NCBI GenBank assembly: GCA_902476765.1
Contig: CABSEJ010000013.1
Span: 1 to 40,541, forward strand
Source: an uncultured Blautia sp.
GTDB taxonomy: Bacteria; Bacillota; Clostridia; Lachnospirales; Lachnospiraceae
DNA length: 40,541 bases
Direction of reading: 5' to 3'
Within the stretch, counting starts at the first letter, position 1, and every line of letters starts with the position of its first letter. Below, piece by piece: positions 16,736 through 23,628 of the stretch. The notes beneath the pieces are model-generated. The model did not search any database and was not told where the DNA came from. It worked only from the letters and a program-made list of their open reading frames with translations. The position numbers were made by a program, and so were the translations under genes.

Positions 16736-17845
16736 ATGAAAAAACGAGTTCTGGCAATGTTCCTGGCCACGGTTATGGTATTTGGTTTTACGGGATGCGG
16801 GGACAGCGGCTCCGGAGAGACAGAGAGCAGCGAAAGTACAGAGAGTTCCTCAGAAAGTGAAGAGAAGAAACCCTATGAGGGACAGACCGTAAGAGTTTCC
16901 GCTTGGGGCGGAACCTATGAAGAAACTCTCAGAGACATTGTAAAACCTGCGTTTGAGGAACGCACCGGGGCAACTATGGAAATCGTTCTGGGTTCGGCGC
17001 CTATAGCACAGCTAAAGGCAGAAGGCAATGAACCGTCCGTAGATGTGCTGCATGTGAATTATTATGAGATGATGAATGCAAAACTTCTGGGGGTGACCAA
17101 AGAACTGGATTTCAGCGCTATGTCTAATGCTGCGGATTTGTATGACGAAGCAAAATCAGAACCTTATGGTGTGATTACCAACTGGGGAACCAGAGGATAT
17201 GCTTACCGGAATGATTTGATTGAGGAGCCTACAAGCTGGAAAGATTTATGGAATCCGGAATATGCCGGAAAAGTTATTGTCAGCGATGTTACTTTCGGCG
17301 GCGGATATGAATTGGCGGAAATGACGGCTCATGCCTTTTTTAATTCTTCTCTTACCGATAAATCCTGTTGGGACGATGTATTTGCAAAACTGGAAGAACT
17401 GGCGCCAAATGTGTATATGGTTTCCGGCCAGCACAGTGATACGGATACAGCCCTGATCAATGGCGATGCGGTAATTGCGATTCATACCAATGGGCGAACA
17501 GCCATGTTAACGCAGGACGGACATGACGAAATTTCTTATGCGGACCTGGAAGAAGGCCTGCCGGGTATGCCTACCTATGTGGCAATTGCAAAAAATACCC
17601 AGGTTCCGGACCTGGCCAACGAATTAGTAAATGAACTGATTGGTGTAGATGCAGAATACGCATATGCCACAAACAATTACTATGCTCCTTCCAATAAGAA
17701 ATGTGAGATTCCGGAAGACCTTCAGCCATTTATGCCATACGGCGAGGAAGCTATACAGAACCTTATTTTCTTTGACCAGGAAATGATTACAGAAGAAGAC
17801 AGGGCAGAATTTGTAGACAGATGGAATAAGGTATTTAAAAACTAG
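16736..17845 (+). CDS. Solute-binding lipoprotein, PotD/PotF type
   Basis: This 369-residue binding protein captures the ligand outside the membrane. It has a lipoprotein signal peptide (MKKRVLAMFLATVMVFGFTG, with lipobox FTGC) and a Ser/Glu-rich linker. A type II periplasmic-binding domain follows, beginning VRVSAWGGTYEETLRDIVKP. That opening and GVITNWGTRGYAYRNDL are typical of the polyamine/opine binding family. AAAGGAGG precedes ATG 16736. The ligand is not predictable from the visible residues. Confidence 0.9.
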   Translation: MKKRVLAMFLATVMVFGFTGCGDSGSGETESSESTESSSESEEKKPYEGQTVRVSAWGGTYEETLRDIVKPAFEERTGATMEIVLGSAPIAQLKAEGNEPSVDVLHVNYYEMMNAKLLGVTKELDFSAMSNAADLYDEAKSEPYGVITNWGTRGYAYRNDLIEEPTSWKDLWNPEYAGKVIVSDVTFGGGYELAEMTAHAFFNSSLTDKSCWDDVFAKLEELAPNVYMVSGQHSDTDTALINGDAVIAIHTNGRTAMLTQDGHDEISYADLEEGLPGMPTYVAIAKNTQVPDLANELVNELIGVDAEYAYATNNYYAPSNKKCEIPEDLQPFMPYGEEAIQNLIFFDQEMITEEDRAEFVDRWNKVFKN

Positions 17846-17852
17846 CAGTCGA

Positions 17853-17897
17853 CTGCTGCGTGAGCATAGTGCCTCCGCTTTCTGGCTGACGCAGCAG
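17853..17897 (+). promoter_or_regulatory. Intercistronic hairpin after the binding-protein gene
   Basis: A perfect 9-bp stem (CTGCTGCGT, 17853-17861, with ACGCAGCAG, 17889-17897) sits 7 bases after the binding-protein stop and is not followed by a T-run. Such hairpins commonly protect or attenuate message so that binding protein exceeds permease. Confidence 0.55.
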
Positions 17898-17925
17898 CTT
17901 CGAACTAAGGAAATGAGGGATATAA

Positions 17926-18780
17926 GTGAATAAGAACAAAAAAGAAAAGAAATGGACCTATGTCAATAAGTGGTATGTTATCCTTCCGTTTGCCTTCCTT
18001 TTGATTATTTACCTTATACCGTTAGTGCGGATGCTGTGGCTAAGTATTTGTGATGAGGAGACCGGTGAATATACAATTCAGTATTTCGTTACATTTTTCA
18101 AGGACCCGTATTACCTGGATATGTTGGCCAGAACCTTGATTTTAAGCCTCTGGTCAGTGGTGTTTTGCATTATTATGGGGTATCCCATTGCATATAAGAT
18201 TGCCCATATGCAGGGTCTGAAGAGGAGTATTGCCACCACCTTTCTGGTGCTGCCTCTCTGGGTATCCATAACCATTCGTATGTTTGGATGGATGGCTATT
18301 CTGCCCAAAAGCGGTGTATTCAGTATTATACTGCAGGCATTGCATATTATAGACGAACCTATGAATTTTTTGGGAAGTAATGTGGGCGTTATTATGGGCC
18401 TGATTCACTGCGGTCTGCCCTACTTTGCAATGATAATGATTAGCCCCATAGAAAACGTGGATACCTGTGTGGAAGAAGCTTCTTATGTATTCGGAGCCGG
18501 GTTTGCGAAAACATTTTTTAAAGTAACGCTGCCTTTGACACTTCCCGGACTTATATCCGGTGCACTTCTGGTATTTGCACTGAATACAGCAGCCTTTATG
18601 GTTCCTGTTATGCTGGGCGGCGGAAAAGTTATGGTAATGACAAACATGATTTATCAACAGACTATGTTTATTTTTGACTGGAGCTTTGCAGCGGCTCTCT
18701 CGGTCATTCTCTTGGTAGTATCTATGTTGATTGTTATACTTTCCAATGTCCTTTCGCAGAAGCTGACGATTCAGGATTAA
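17926..18780 (+). CDS. ABC transporter permease, PotB type
   Basis: The 284-residue membrane protein is one of two permeases of the PotABCD-like importer, with about six transmembrane segments. The EAA loop that contacts the ATPase is visible at EEASYVFGAGFAKTFFKVTL. The start is GTG 17926, with GAGG seven bases upstream. The SD and spacing are weaker than those of its neighbours, which fits lower output than the binding protein. The gene is preceded by the 17853-17897 hairpin. Confidence 0.92.
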   Translation: MNKNKKEKKWTYVNKWYVILPFAFLLIIYLIPLVRMLWLSICDEETGEYTIQYFVTFFKDPYYLDMLARTLILSLWSVVFCIIMGYPIAYKIAHMQGLKRSIATTFLVLPLWVSITIRMFGWMAILPKSGVFSIILQALHIIDEPMNFLGSNVGVIMGLIHCGLPYFAMIMISPIENVDTCVEEASYVFGAGFAKTFFKVTLPLTLPGLISGALLVFALNTAAFMVPVMLGGGKVMVMTNMIYQQTMFIFDWSFAAALSVILLVVSMLIVILSNVLSQKLTIQD

Positions 18781-18801
18781 CAAAAGCAGGAGGGAAGATA
18801 T

Positions 18802-19587
18802 ATGCGGAAATATAAAGTAGCCGGAAATATTTTTAGTGTAATCGTATATTTGTTTTTACTTCTTCCTTTGGTCGTTGTTGTAATTACATCCTTTGGGGAA
18901 GGCAATCGGGCAGTGTTTCCTATTGAAGGGTTTACCCTGAAATGGTATGCAGAAGCCATGCATAATACAGACTTTTTTCATTCTGTTTTCATCAGCTTAA
19001 AAATTGCTGTGGTCAGTACTGCTATATCTGCAGTTCTGGGAACGATGGTCAGCCTCTATTTCTGGAAAACAAAAGGCAGGATAAAAGAAATTTTTGAACT
19101 GATTTTTATGGCGCCTATGGTGGTACCTACGGTAGTGTTTGCAGTTGCTTTCCTTTTGGCCTTTTCTTCTGTGAAGGTTGTGATTCCATATTGGAAATTA
19201 GTGCTGTCCTACTGTGCTATACAAATACCCTATGTAATCAGAAGCGTAACGGCAGCCCTCTATGGATTGGATGTCAGTTTCGAAGAGGCCTCTCTTGTTT
19301 TGGGGGCACGGCCTGTTAAAACCTTATTTAAAGTTACTTTACCTTGTGTGAAAAGAGGCATTATCTCAGGTGTTATTTTTGCTTTCGTAGTGTCCTTTGA
19401 CGAAGCGGTCATCATAATGTTCCTGAGAAATGCAGACACCGTTACATACCCGTTGAGACTCTATACCCACATAACAGAAGAGTTCTCGCCAATGGTATCA
19501 GCATTTTCTGCGGTATTTATTCTTATATCGCTGGTGGTCATATACATTATCGAAAGAATCTTTGGATTGAGCAAAATGTATCAATAA
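18802..19587 (+). CDS. ABC transporter permease, PotC type
   Basis: The 261-residue second permease has about six transmembrane segments and the EAA loop EEASLVLGARPVKTLFKVTL, followed by the PotC-typical SFDEAVIIMFL. AGGAGGG precedes ATG 18802, and the gene starts 21 bases after PotB. It completes the importer. Confidence 0.92.
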   Translation: MRKYKVAGNIFSVIVYLFLLLPLVVVVITSFGEGNRAVFPIEGFTLKWYAEAMHNTDFFHSVFISLKIAVVSTAISAVLGTMVSLYFWKTKGRIKEIFELIFMAPMVVPTVVFAVAFLLAFSSVKVVIPYWKLVLSYCAIQIPYVIRSVTAALYGLDVSFEEASLVLGARPVKTLFKVTLPCVKRGIISGVIFAFVVSFDEAVIIMFLRNADTVTYPLRLYTHITEEFSPMVSAFSAVFILISLVVIYIIERIFGLSKMYQ

Positions 19588-19599
19588 TAGGAGGCAAAT

Positions 19600-20370
19600 A
19601 TGGAAAACGCACTTCATGGTAAAAATATACTTGTTTTTGGGGCTACAGGAAGAATTGGAAGTTCTGTCTGCCAGGTTATTGCTAATCAGGGTGCGCATGT
19701 TGCAGTTCACTGCAACAGAGGATTGGAACGGGCACAGGTCATAGCTGAATCCATAAAGTCAGCAGGAGGAAAAGCTCTGGTCATACAGGGTGATGTGACG
19801 AAAAAAGAGGAAGCAGTTCGCTGTGTGCAGAAAGCGGCGGAAGAAATGGGTGAAATCCACGGGGCCGTAGATTTGATTCACAGGGACAAAGAGTTTCAGC
19901 CCACGGTAATCGCAGATATGGAATGGGAAGACTGGGAACCCCATATCGATGCTATGAAGGCGTATTTCCATATTGTCAAAGCTGTTCTTCCATATATGAG
20001 GCGGCAGAAATACGGAAAGATTGTGTATTTGTCCGGAGGCTTGTCCTATCGGTTCCTTGAGGGGTGCGCTCCCTTTTCAGCAGTTAAGGCCGGTTTGAAT
20101 GCCTTTACCAAAACTCTGGCTTTAGAAGAGGGGAAGAATCATATTACGGTGAATGCAGTAGCTCCGGGGAAGATTGTTACCCAACAGAAAAATTTAGGGA
20201 GCCAATGGAACCAATTGGAAGAACAGCAATTAAAGAATAATCCTTTAGGAAGATTTGCCACTCCTACAGACGTAGCAAACGGCATACTGACGTTCCTGCT
20301 TCCTGAAAATGATTATATGACCGGACAAACGATTTACCTGGCAGGAGGGGAGATTATGCCCATGCCATAG
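19600..20370 (+). CDS. SDR-family protein lacking the catalytic tyrosine (copy A)
   Basis: The 256-residue protein has the classical short-chain dehydrogenase fold. The N-terminal glycine motif is GATGRIGSS (residues 14-22), the acidic GDV motif is at 64-66, and the tail NAVAPGKI plus C-terminal GQTIYLAGG is typical. Aligned to FabG-type enzymes, Ser145 (YLSGG) and Lys163 (AVKAG) are kept. The catalytic tyrosine is Phe159 (APFSAVKAG), the NNAG motif is replaced by DLIHRD, and the usual Asn is Asp117. Classical oxidoreductase chemistry is therefore doubtful. Options are a non-redox role, a regulatory or partner subunit, or an altered mechanism. It starts 12 bases after the PotC gene, with AGGAGG upstream. 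Confidence 0.82.
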   Translation: MENALHGKNILVFGATGRIGSSVCQVIANQGAHVAVHCNRGLERAQVIAESIKSAGGKALVIQGDVTKKEEAVRCVQKAAEEMGEIHGAVDLIHRDKEFQPTVIADMEWEDWEPHIDAMKAYFHIVKAVLPYMRRQKYGKIVYLSGGLSYRFLEGCAPFSAVKAGLNAFTKTLALEEGKNHITVNAVAPGKIVTQQKNLGSQWNQLEEQQLKNNPLGRFATPTDVANGILTFLLPENDYMTGQTIYLAGGEIMPMP

Positions 20371-20394
20371 AGACCCATAGAGACGGGAGGTACT

Positions 20395-21165
20395 ATGAAA
20401 TTCGATTTTACGGATAAGACGGTTTTGATAACCGGAGGTGCAGAGAAAGCAGGTAAATTCTTTGCTTTACAGTACGCACAGGCAGGAGCAAATCTGGCCA
20501 TTACATACTACAAAACTTTAAAAGAGGCCCAGGAGACAAAAGCAGAGATTGAAGAATTGGGAAGACGGTGTGTTGTCATAGAAGCAGACAATGGAAATAT
20601 TTCCCGGTTAGAAGAGGTAGTTTCAATCATTGAAGAAGAATACGGAAGACTGGATGTACTTCTGCACAATGCCAGTAACTTCAATAATCAGCCTGTTGAC
20701 CAGGTGACGGAGAAGATATGGGACAGCTCTATGAATATTATTTTAAAGGGTCCGTTCTTTTTAAGCCGAAAAGCAGCAGAATTGATGATGAAAAACGATG
20801 GAGGCAAAATGCTGGCTCTTATAGGAAATTCCTACTATGAGAATTGGCCGGATTTTATACCTCATTCTATAGCAAAAATCGGGCTTGCAAAGCTGATGCA
20901 GCTTTTAGCAGTTACCTATTCTCCGTATATTCAGTGTAATGCAATTTGTCCAGCATCTTTTTTGGACTCTTCAGAGGGGAATGATATTCTTTCCGCCAGA
21001 GGTGAAATAATTGACCAGGAAAAAAGAGTGATAACAGTAGGTGGAATTCCTCTTCACAGAGGAAGCAAGGAAGAAGTGGCAGAATTGATTTTATATCTTA
21101 CAAGCTGCAGCAAATACATAAATGGGGCAGTGATTCCAATTGACGGAGGTAAGAATTTAATTTGA
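20395..21165 (+). CDS. SDR-family protein lacking catalytic Ser and Tyr (copy B)
   Basis: This second 256-residue SDR starts 24 bases after the first. The cofactor loop is TGGAEKAGK instead of the usual TGGxxGIG, HNAS (91-94) stands for NNAG, Asn114 is kept and the C-terminus VIPIDGG is normal. At the active site, Lys161 is present, but the tyrosine position is His157 (PHSIAKIG) and the serine position is Gly144 (ALIGNS). Loss of both residues makes ordinary hydride transfer unlikely. Sequence identity to copy A is low, so they are separate SDR lineages with parallel loss, possibly forming a heteromer. Function is inferred only from the operon. Confidence 0.8.
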   Translation: MKFDFTDKTVLITGGAEKAGKFFALQYAQAGANLAITYYKTLKEAQETKAEIEELGRRCVVIEADNGNISRLEEVVSIIEEEYGRLDVLLHNASNFNNQPVDQVTEKIWDSSMNIILKGPFFLSRKAAELMMKNDGGKMLALIGNSYYENWPDFIPHSIAKIGLAKLMQLLAVTYSPYIQCNAICPASFLDSSEGNDILSARGEIIDQEKRVITVGGIPLHRGSKEEVAELILYLTSCSKYINGAVIPIDGGKNLI

Positions 21166-21214
21166 TTGTAAGTCTGAGAAGATTTACATAGATAAAAAAA
21201 TGGAGGTAAAAACT

Positions 21215-21694
21215 ATGAGAAAAGTATTGTTTGAGGTTCCAAGCTGCGGTATTACATTTACTGGTACGCTGAGGGACAAGGAAGAGCCTGTGATGGCTGA
21301 AAATTTCTGGGAATTTCTGGAAAAACCGGTGAAATTTTTCTCCCATCCAACATTATCTACAGGAGATTTGACCGTCCTGTTTCCAAGACCGCCAATCGAG
21401 CCGCCTAAGTATATCGGCGACCAGACAAGCCCTCTGGTAGAAGACAGCCCGTACCTGGTTTCCGGCTCTGAGAAATTAGAGGTAAGAGCAGGAGAATTAA
21501 TCTGGTGTGGATGGAATATTCTCTTCTGTTATGGCCCAAGCTGTACAGAGCCTCTGCGTTCAGGCGGTGCCTATGTACTTCAGGTAGATGAAGAATGCCT
21601 GGAAGATTTGGAAAAGGCCAGGGAAGATTTATGGAACCACAGCTTTTTATATCATAAGCTGGGAACAATTACACTTAGCAGAATGGAGGGTTAA
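21215..21694 (+). CDS. DUF3830-like protein (cyclophilin-like fold)
   Basis: The 159-residue protein resembles DUF3830 proteins, which have a cyclophilin-like beta barrel. Similar features are the AENFWEFLEKPVKFFSHPTL segment near residues 30-50, RAGELIWCGW followed by NILFCYG, and a C-terminal helix and strand ending GTITLSR. An internal insertion near PRPPIEPPKYIGD is not in the basic family pattern. The start is ATG 21215 (MRKVLF), with GGAGG eight bases upstream; ATG 21200 lies on the binding site itself. The partner gene starts four bases after the stop. DUF3830-like barrels form the N-terminal part of cucumopine synthase as I recall it, which suggests a two-subunit version here. Enzymatic role unproven. 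Confidence 0.6.
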   Translation: MRKVLFEVPSCGITFTGTLRDKEEPVMAENFWEFLEKPVKFFSHPTLSTGDLTVLFPRPPIEPPKYIGDQTSPLVEDSPYLVSGSEKLEVRAGELIWCGWNILFCYGPSCTEPLRSGGAYVLQVDEECLEDLEKAREDLWNHSFLYHKLGTITLSRMEG

Positions 21695-21697
21695 GTA

Positions 21698-22267
21698 ATG
21701 GGTAAGCATTGGAGAGATGTTAAAGCTGCTATTGAGGCAGAGAATGATAGAATTTGGTTTGACGAACCGGAATATGTGACAATGTCTAAGATGGGTGTTT
21801 TCCCAAGTGGAGCCGGTACCCAGGGACAGACTTTAGGAAATCTGTTTTTCCTGACAGGCGATACTCAGGCTATGGGATGGTGGACCATTGAACCGGCTAT
21901 GTACTGTATTTTAGGAGACGACCGTTTTTCACTGGAGCATTGTAAACAGATGTTTGTATACCTGAATCATGAAATGGCCAATCTGATGGGCGGACAGTAT
22001 GGAGAAGGCTGCCCGGCACCATGGCTGAATCTGAAGTTAATGTGGGATTTCACATTAGATATTGAGGATTCCTACGATACGATTACTACAAAAGAGGAAT
22101 TAAAGAGCCTGTTATGGAGCTGGTTCAACTATGTGGACAGAATTAACAGATGGTTCTATACCGTATTTCCTTGGGAAATTGGTAAGCTTATGCCGAGATT
22201 AGACCCTGAGTACTTAGACAAAGCTGCTAAGATGCAGGGATATAAGGTAGTAAAAGAAGAAGCATAA
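21698..22267 (+). CDS. Helical protein resembling the cucumopine-synthase C-terminal bundle
   Basis: The 189-residue protein has no signal peptide or membrane segment and reads as mostly alpha-helical. It begins WRDVKAAIEAENDRIWFDEP and contains FPSGAGTQGQTL and WFNYVDRINRWFYTVFPWE. I recognise these as similar to proteins annotated with the cucumopine synthase C-terminal helical bundle domain, from memory and without a search. Cucumopine synthase joins histidine and 2-oxoglutarate by a Pictet-Spengler-type, non-redox condensation. Here the bundle is a separate gene, four bases after the DUF3830-like gene. GGAGGG precedes ATG 21698. It is the last gene of the operon. An alternative is an unrelated helical enzyme. 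Confidence 0.5.
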   Translation: MGKHWRDVKAAIEAENDRIWFDEPEYVTMSKMGVFPSGAGTQGQTLGNLFFLTGDTQAMGWWTIEPAMYCILGDDRFSLEHCKQMFVYLNHEMANLMGGQYGEGCPAPWLNLKLMWDFTLDIEDSYDTITTKEELKSLLWSWFNYVDRINRWFYTVFPWEIGKLMPRLDPEYLDKAAKMQGYKVVKEEA

Positions 22268-22334
22268 AAAATATAAAAGAAACATAAGAAAAAACATGAT
22301 TTTCTGATTTGACACATTTTCCCCCTTTATATTT

Positions 22335-22466
22335 GCGGGCAGCAAGTCAAGCGGGCACACTTGAATGTACGTTTGGCGGCTGCCGCTGATAAACAATGAG
22401 AGAGGCCGCTGATACCAAGCCTGTGTTACCAGGCGCAGGTCAGGTGGGATGTCCGATACCACTTGG
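22335..22466 (+). ncRNA. Candidate structured RNA (unassigned)
   Basis: This GC-rich island in AT-rich flanks can fold locally. Stem A is 22335-22343 with 22379-22386 (one bulge), enclosing hairpin TCAAG/CTTGA (22347-22351 with 22360-22364). A possible three-way junction is closed by CCAAG (22415-22419) with CTTGG (22462-22466). It holds GCCTG/CAGGC (22419-22423 with 22430-22434) and GTGG/CCAC (22444-22447 with 22459-22462); shared end bases mean that not all pairs form at once. The 10-mer GCCGCTGATA occurs twice (22382-22391, 22405-22414). I found no match to SRP, 6S, tmRNA or a riboswitch I know. It could instead be a decayed repeat or mobile-element end. Confidence 0.3.
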
Positions 22467-22471
22467 CTGCT

Positions 22472-22506
22472 GCCGCCGGGTTTTGGCTTTGGAAGGCGGC
22501 TTCTTT
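22472..22506 (+). terminator. Candidate terminator after the structured region
   Basis: GCCGCC (22472-22477) pairs with GGCGGC (22495-22500) and is followed by TTCTTT. The loop of 17 bases is large, so strength is uncertain. It would end the ABC/SDR operon or the candidate RNA. Confidence 0.45.
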
Positions 22507-22517
22507 CCTGTTAAAAC

Positions 22518-23420
22518 CTAATTTTTATTCATATTCCTTTCATAAAAAGCATTTCTGTACTGACTGGGGGTTATACCCTCTATTTTCTTGAAAAGCCTCA
22601 TAAAATACTTTTCGTCTGAAAAACCGCACATCTGGCTGATTTCTTTTACGGAGAGAGTATTTCCGCTTAGCAGGAGATTTTTGGCTGCAAAAATTCTTAT
22701 GTGATTGATATAGGAAGAAACCGGATACCCGGTATGCTTTTTCATAAGGGCAGTCAGGTAAGTGGGGTGGTAGCCATATTGGGCGGCCAGGGAGTCCACG
22801 GTAATGGGCTCGTCATAATGAGAACGTATCCACTGGATAATACTGTGGATTTGAGCCGGAACCTGAGGGGTCAGCAAGGTTCCCTGGGACAGGATTTCCT
22901 GGGTGTATTCAGAAAGCAGCAAATTCAGGGCGTAGCGCACATGCCAGGAGTCTTGATAATTGTCTCTTTTGGCAATATCCAAAAGCTGGACAAAAAGCAG
23001 CAGGGAACGTTTTTCCGGAGACAGGCTGCCGGCTTCCGGCAGAATGAAATAATTCATGGGAGAGGGAGTCAGGGACAGAGGCTGTTCCTCCCCGGCATTC
23101 CACCATTTTTCCAAAGAGTTTTGATTGCAAATATGAAAGTGGGAGGCATCCCCGGAGAAATGCACCCAGTAATAGGAGAGTTTTCCCTTAGAGGGCCGGC
23201 TTCCGTAATGAAGCTTTCCCGGGAACAAAAGTACAGACTGATTCTCTCCTATATCAAGATTATGGCCCTCCTGATGAAGATGCAGGGTGCCCCGGACAAC
23301 TATAATAAATACAAAGCAGTCCATACGGCGGCGGTCATGCAGAAATCCGTCTGTGCTTAAAAGATTTCCGCTGGAGATATACTTTACAGGGTGAGAGGCA
23401 TCGGCAACGCAGAATAACAT
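22518..23420 (-). CDS. AraC-family transcriptional regulator
   Basis: The ~300-residue protein has an N-terminal cupin-like sugar-sensing domain (GTLHLHQEGHNLDIGENQSV, then LLFPGKLHYG) and a C-terminal double helix-turn-helix (ITVDSLAAQYGYHPTYLTAL, LSVKEISQMCGFSDEKYFMR, LFKKIEGITPSQYRN). The frame is open to 23510. I prefer ATG 23420 (MLFCVADASHP) because upstream residues are not family-like; a GTG at 23432 is possible. It is divergent from the GH127 arabinofuranosidase gene and probably activates it in response to an arabinose-containing sugar. Confidence 0.88.
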   Translation of the reverse strand: MLFCVADASHPVKYISSGNLLSTDGFLHDRRRMDCFVFIIVVRGTLHLHQEGHNLDIGENQSVLLFPGKLHYGSRPSKGKLSYYWVHFSGDASHFHICNQNSLEKWWNAGEEQPLSLTPSPMNYFILPEAGSLSPEKRSLLLFVQLLDIAKRDNYQDSWHVRYALNLLLSEYTQEILSQGTLLTPQVPAQIHSIIQWIRSHYDEPITVDSLAAQYGYHPTYLTALMKKHTGYPVSSYINHIRIFAAKNLLLSGNTLSVKEISQMCGFSDEKYFMRLFKKIEGITPSQYRNAFYERNMNKN

Positions 23421-23536
23421 ATTGGATTTGTCCACCTTTTCTTTTAATCTGTGAGTTGTGTAAAAACATAACTGTGATACTATAGTACCATCAAAAAAAC
23501 AACAGAACAAGTAAGAAATCTCAGGGAAATCTGTAA

Positions 23537-23590
23537 CAGTTCAGCCTGGGTCATTGGTAAAATTCCACTATGCTTATGGAGGCTGAACTG
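23537..23590 (+). promoter_or_regulatory. 11-bp inverted repeat in the GH127 leader
   Basis: CAGTTCAGCCT (23537-23547) and AGGCTGAACTG (23580-23590) are perfect complements separated by 32 bases, 38 bases before the GH127 start. A candidate promoter lies upstream (TTGTGT 23456-23461, 16 bases, TACTAT 23478-23483), overlapping the palindrome TACTATAGTA (23478-23487). The repeat could be an RNA stem in the leader or an AraC operator. Confidence 0.45.
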
Positions 23591-23628
23591 CTGCGGAAAT
23601 CTTAAATGAAAATAAGGAGGATATGATT

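Noticed and set aside
18154..18783. 209-codon minus-strand frame inside the PotB gene
   Set aside because: The His/Cys/Tyr-rich translation is typical of an antisense shadow of a membrane protein.
22214..22462. 82-codon minus-strand frame in the GC-rich intergenic segment
   Set aside because: No ribosome binding site or known domain; it extends into the end of the previous gene. Kept only as a hint that the segment may be a dispersed repeat.
22335..22466. SRP RNA or 6S RNA
   Set aside because: AGGTCAGGTGGGATGTCC recalls the SRP loop, but the GGAAGGAAGCAGCC core is absent; the closed long stem with central bubble of 6S is not seen.
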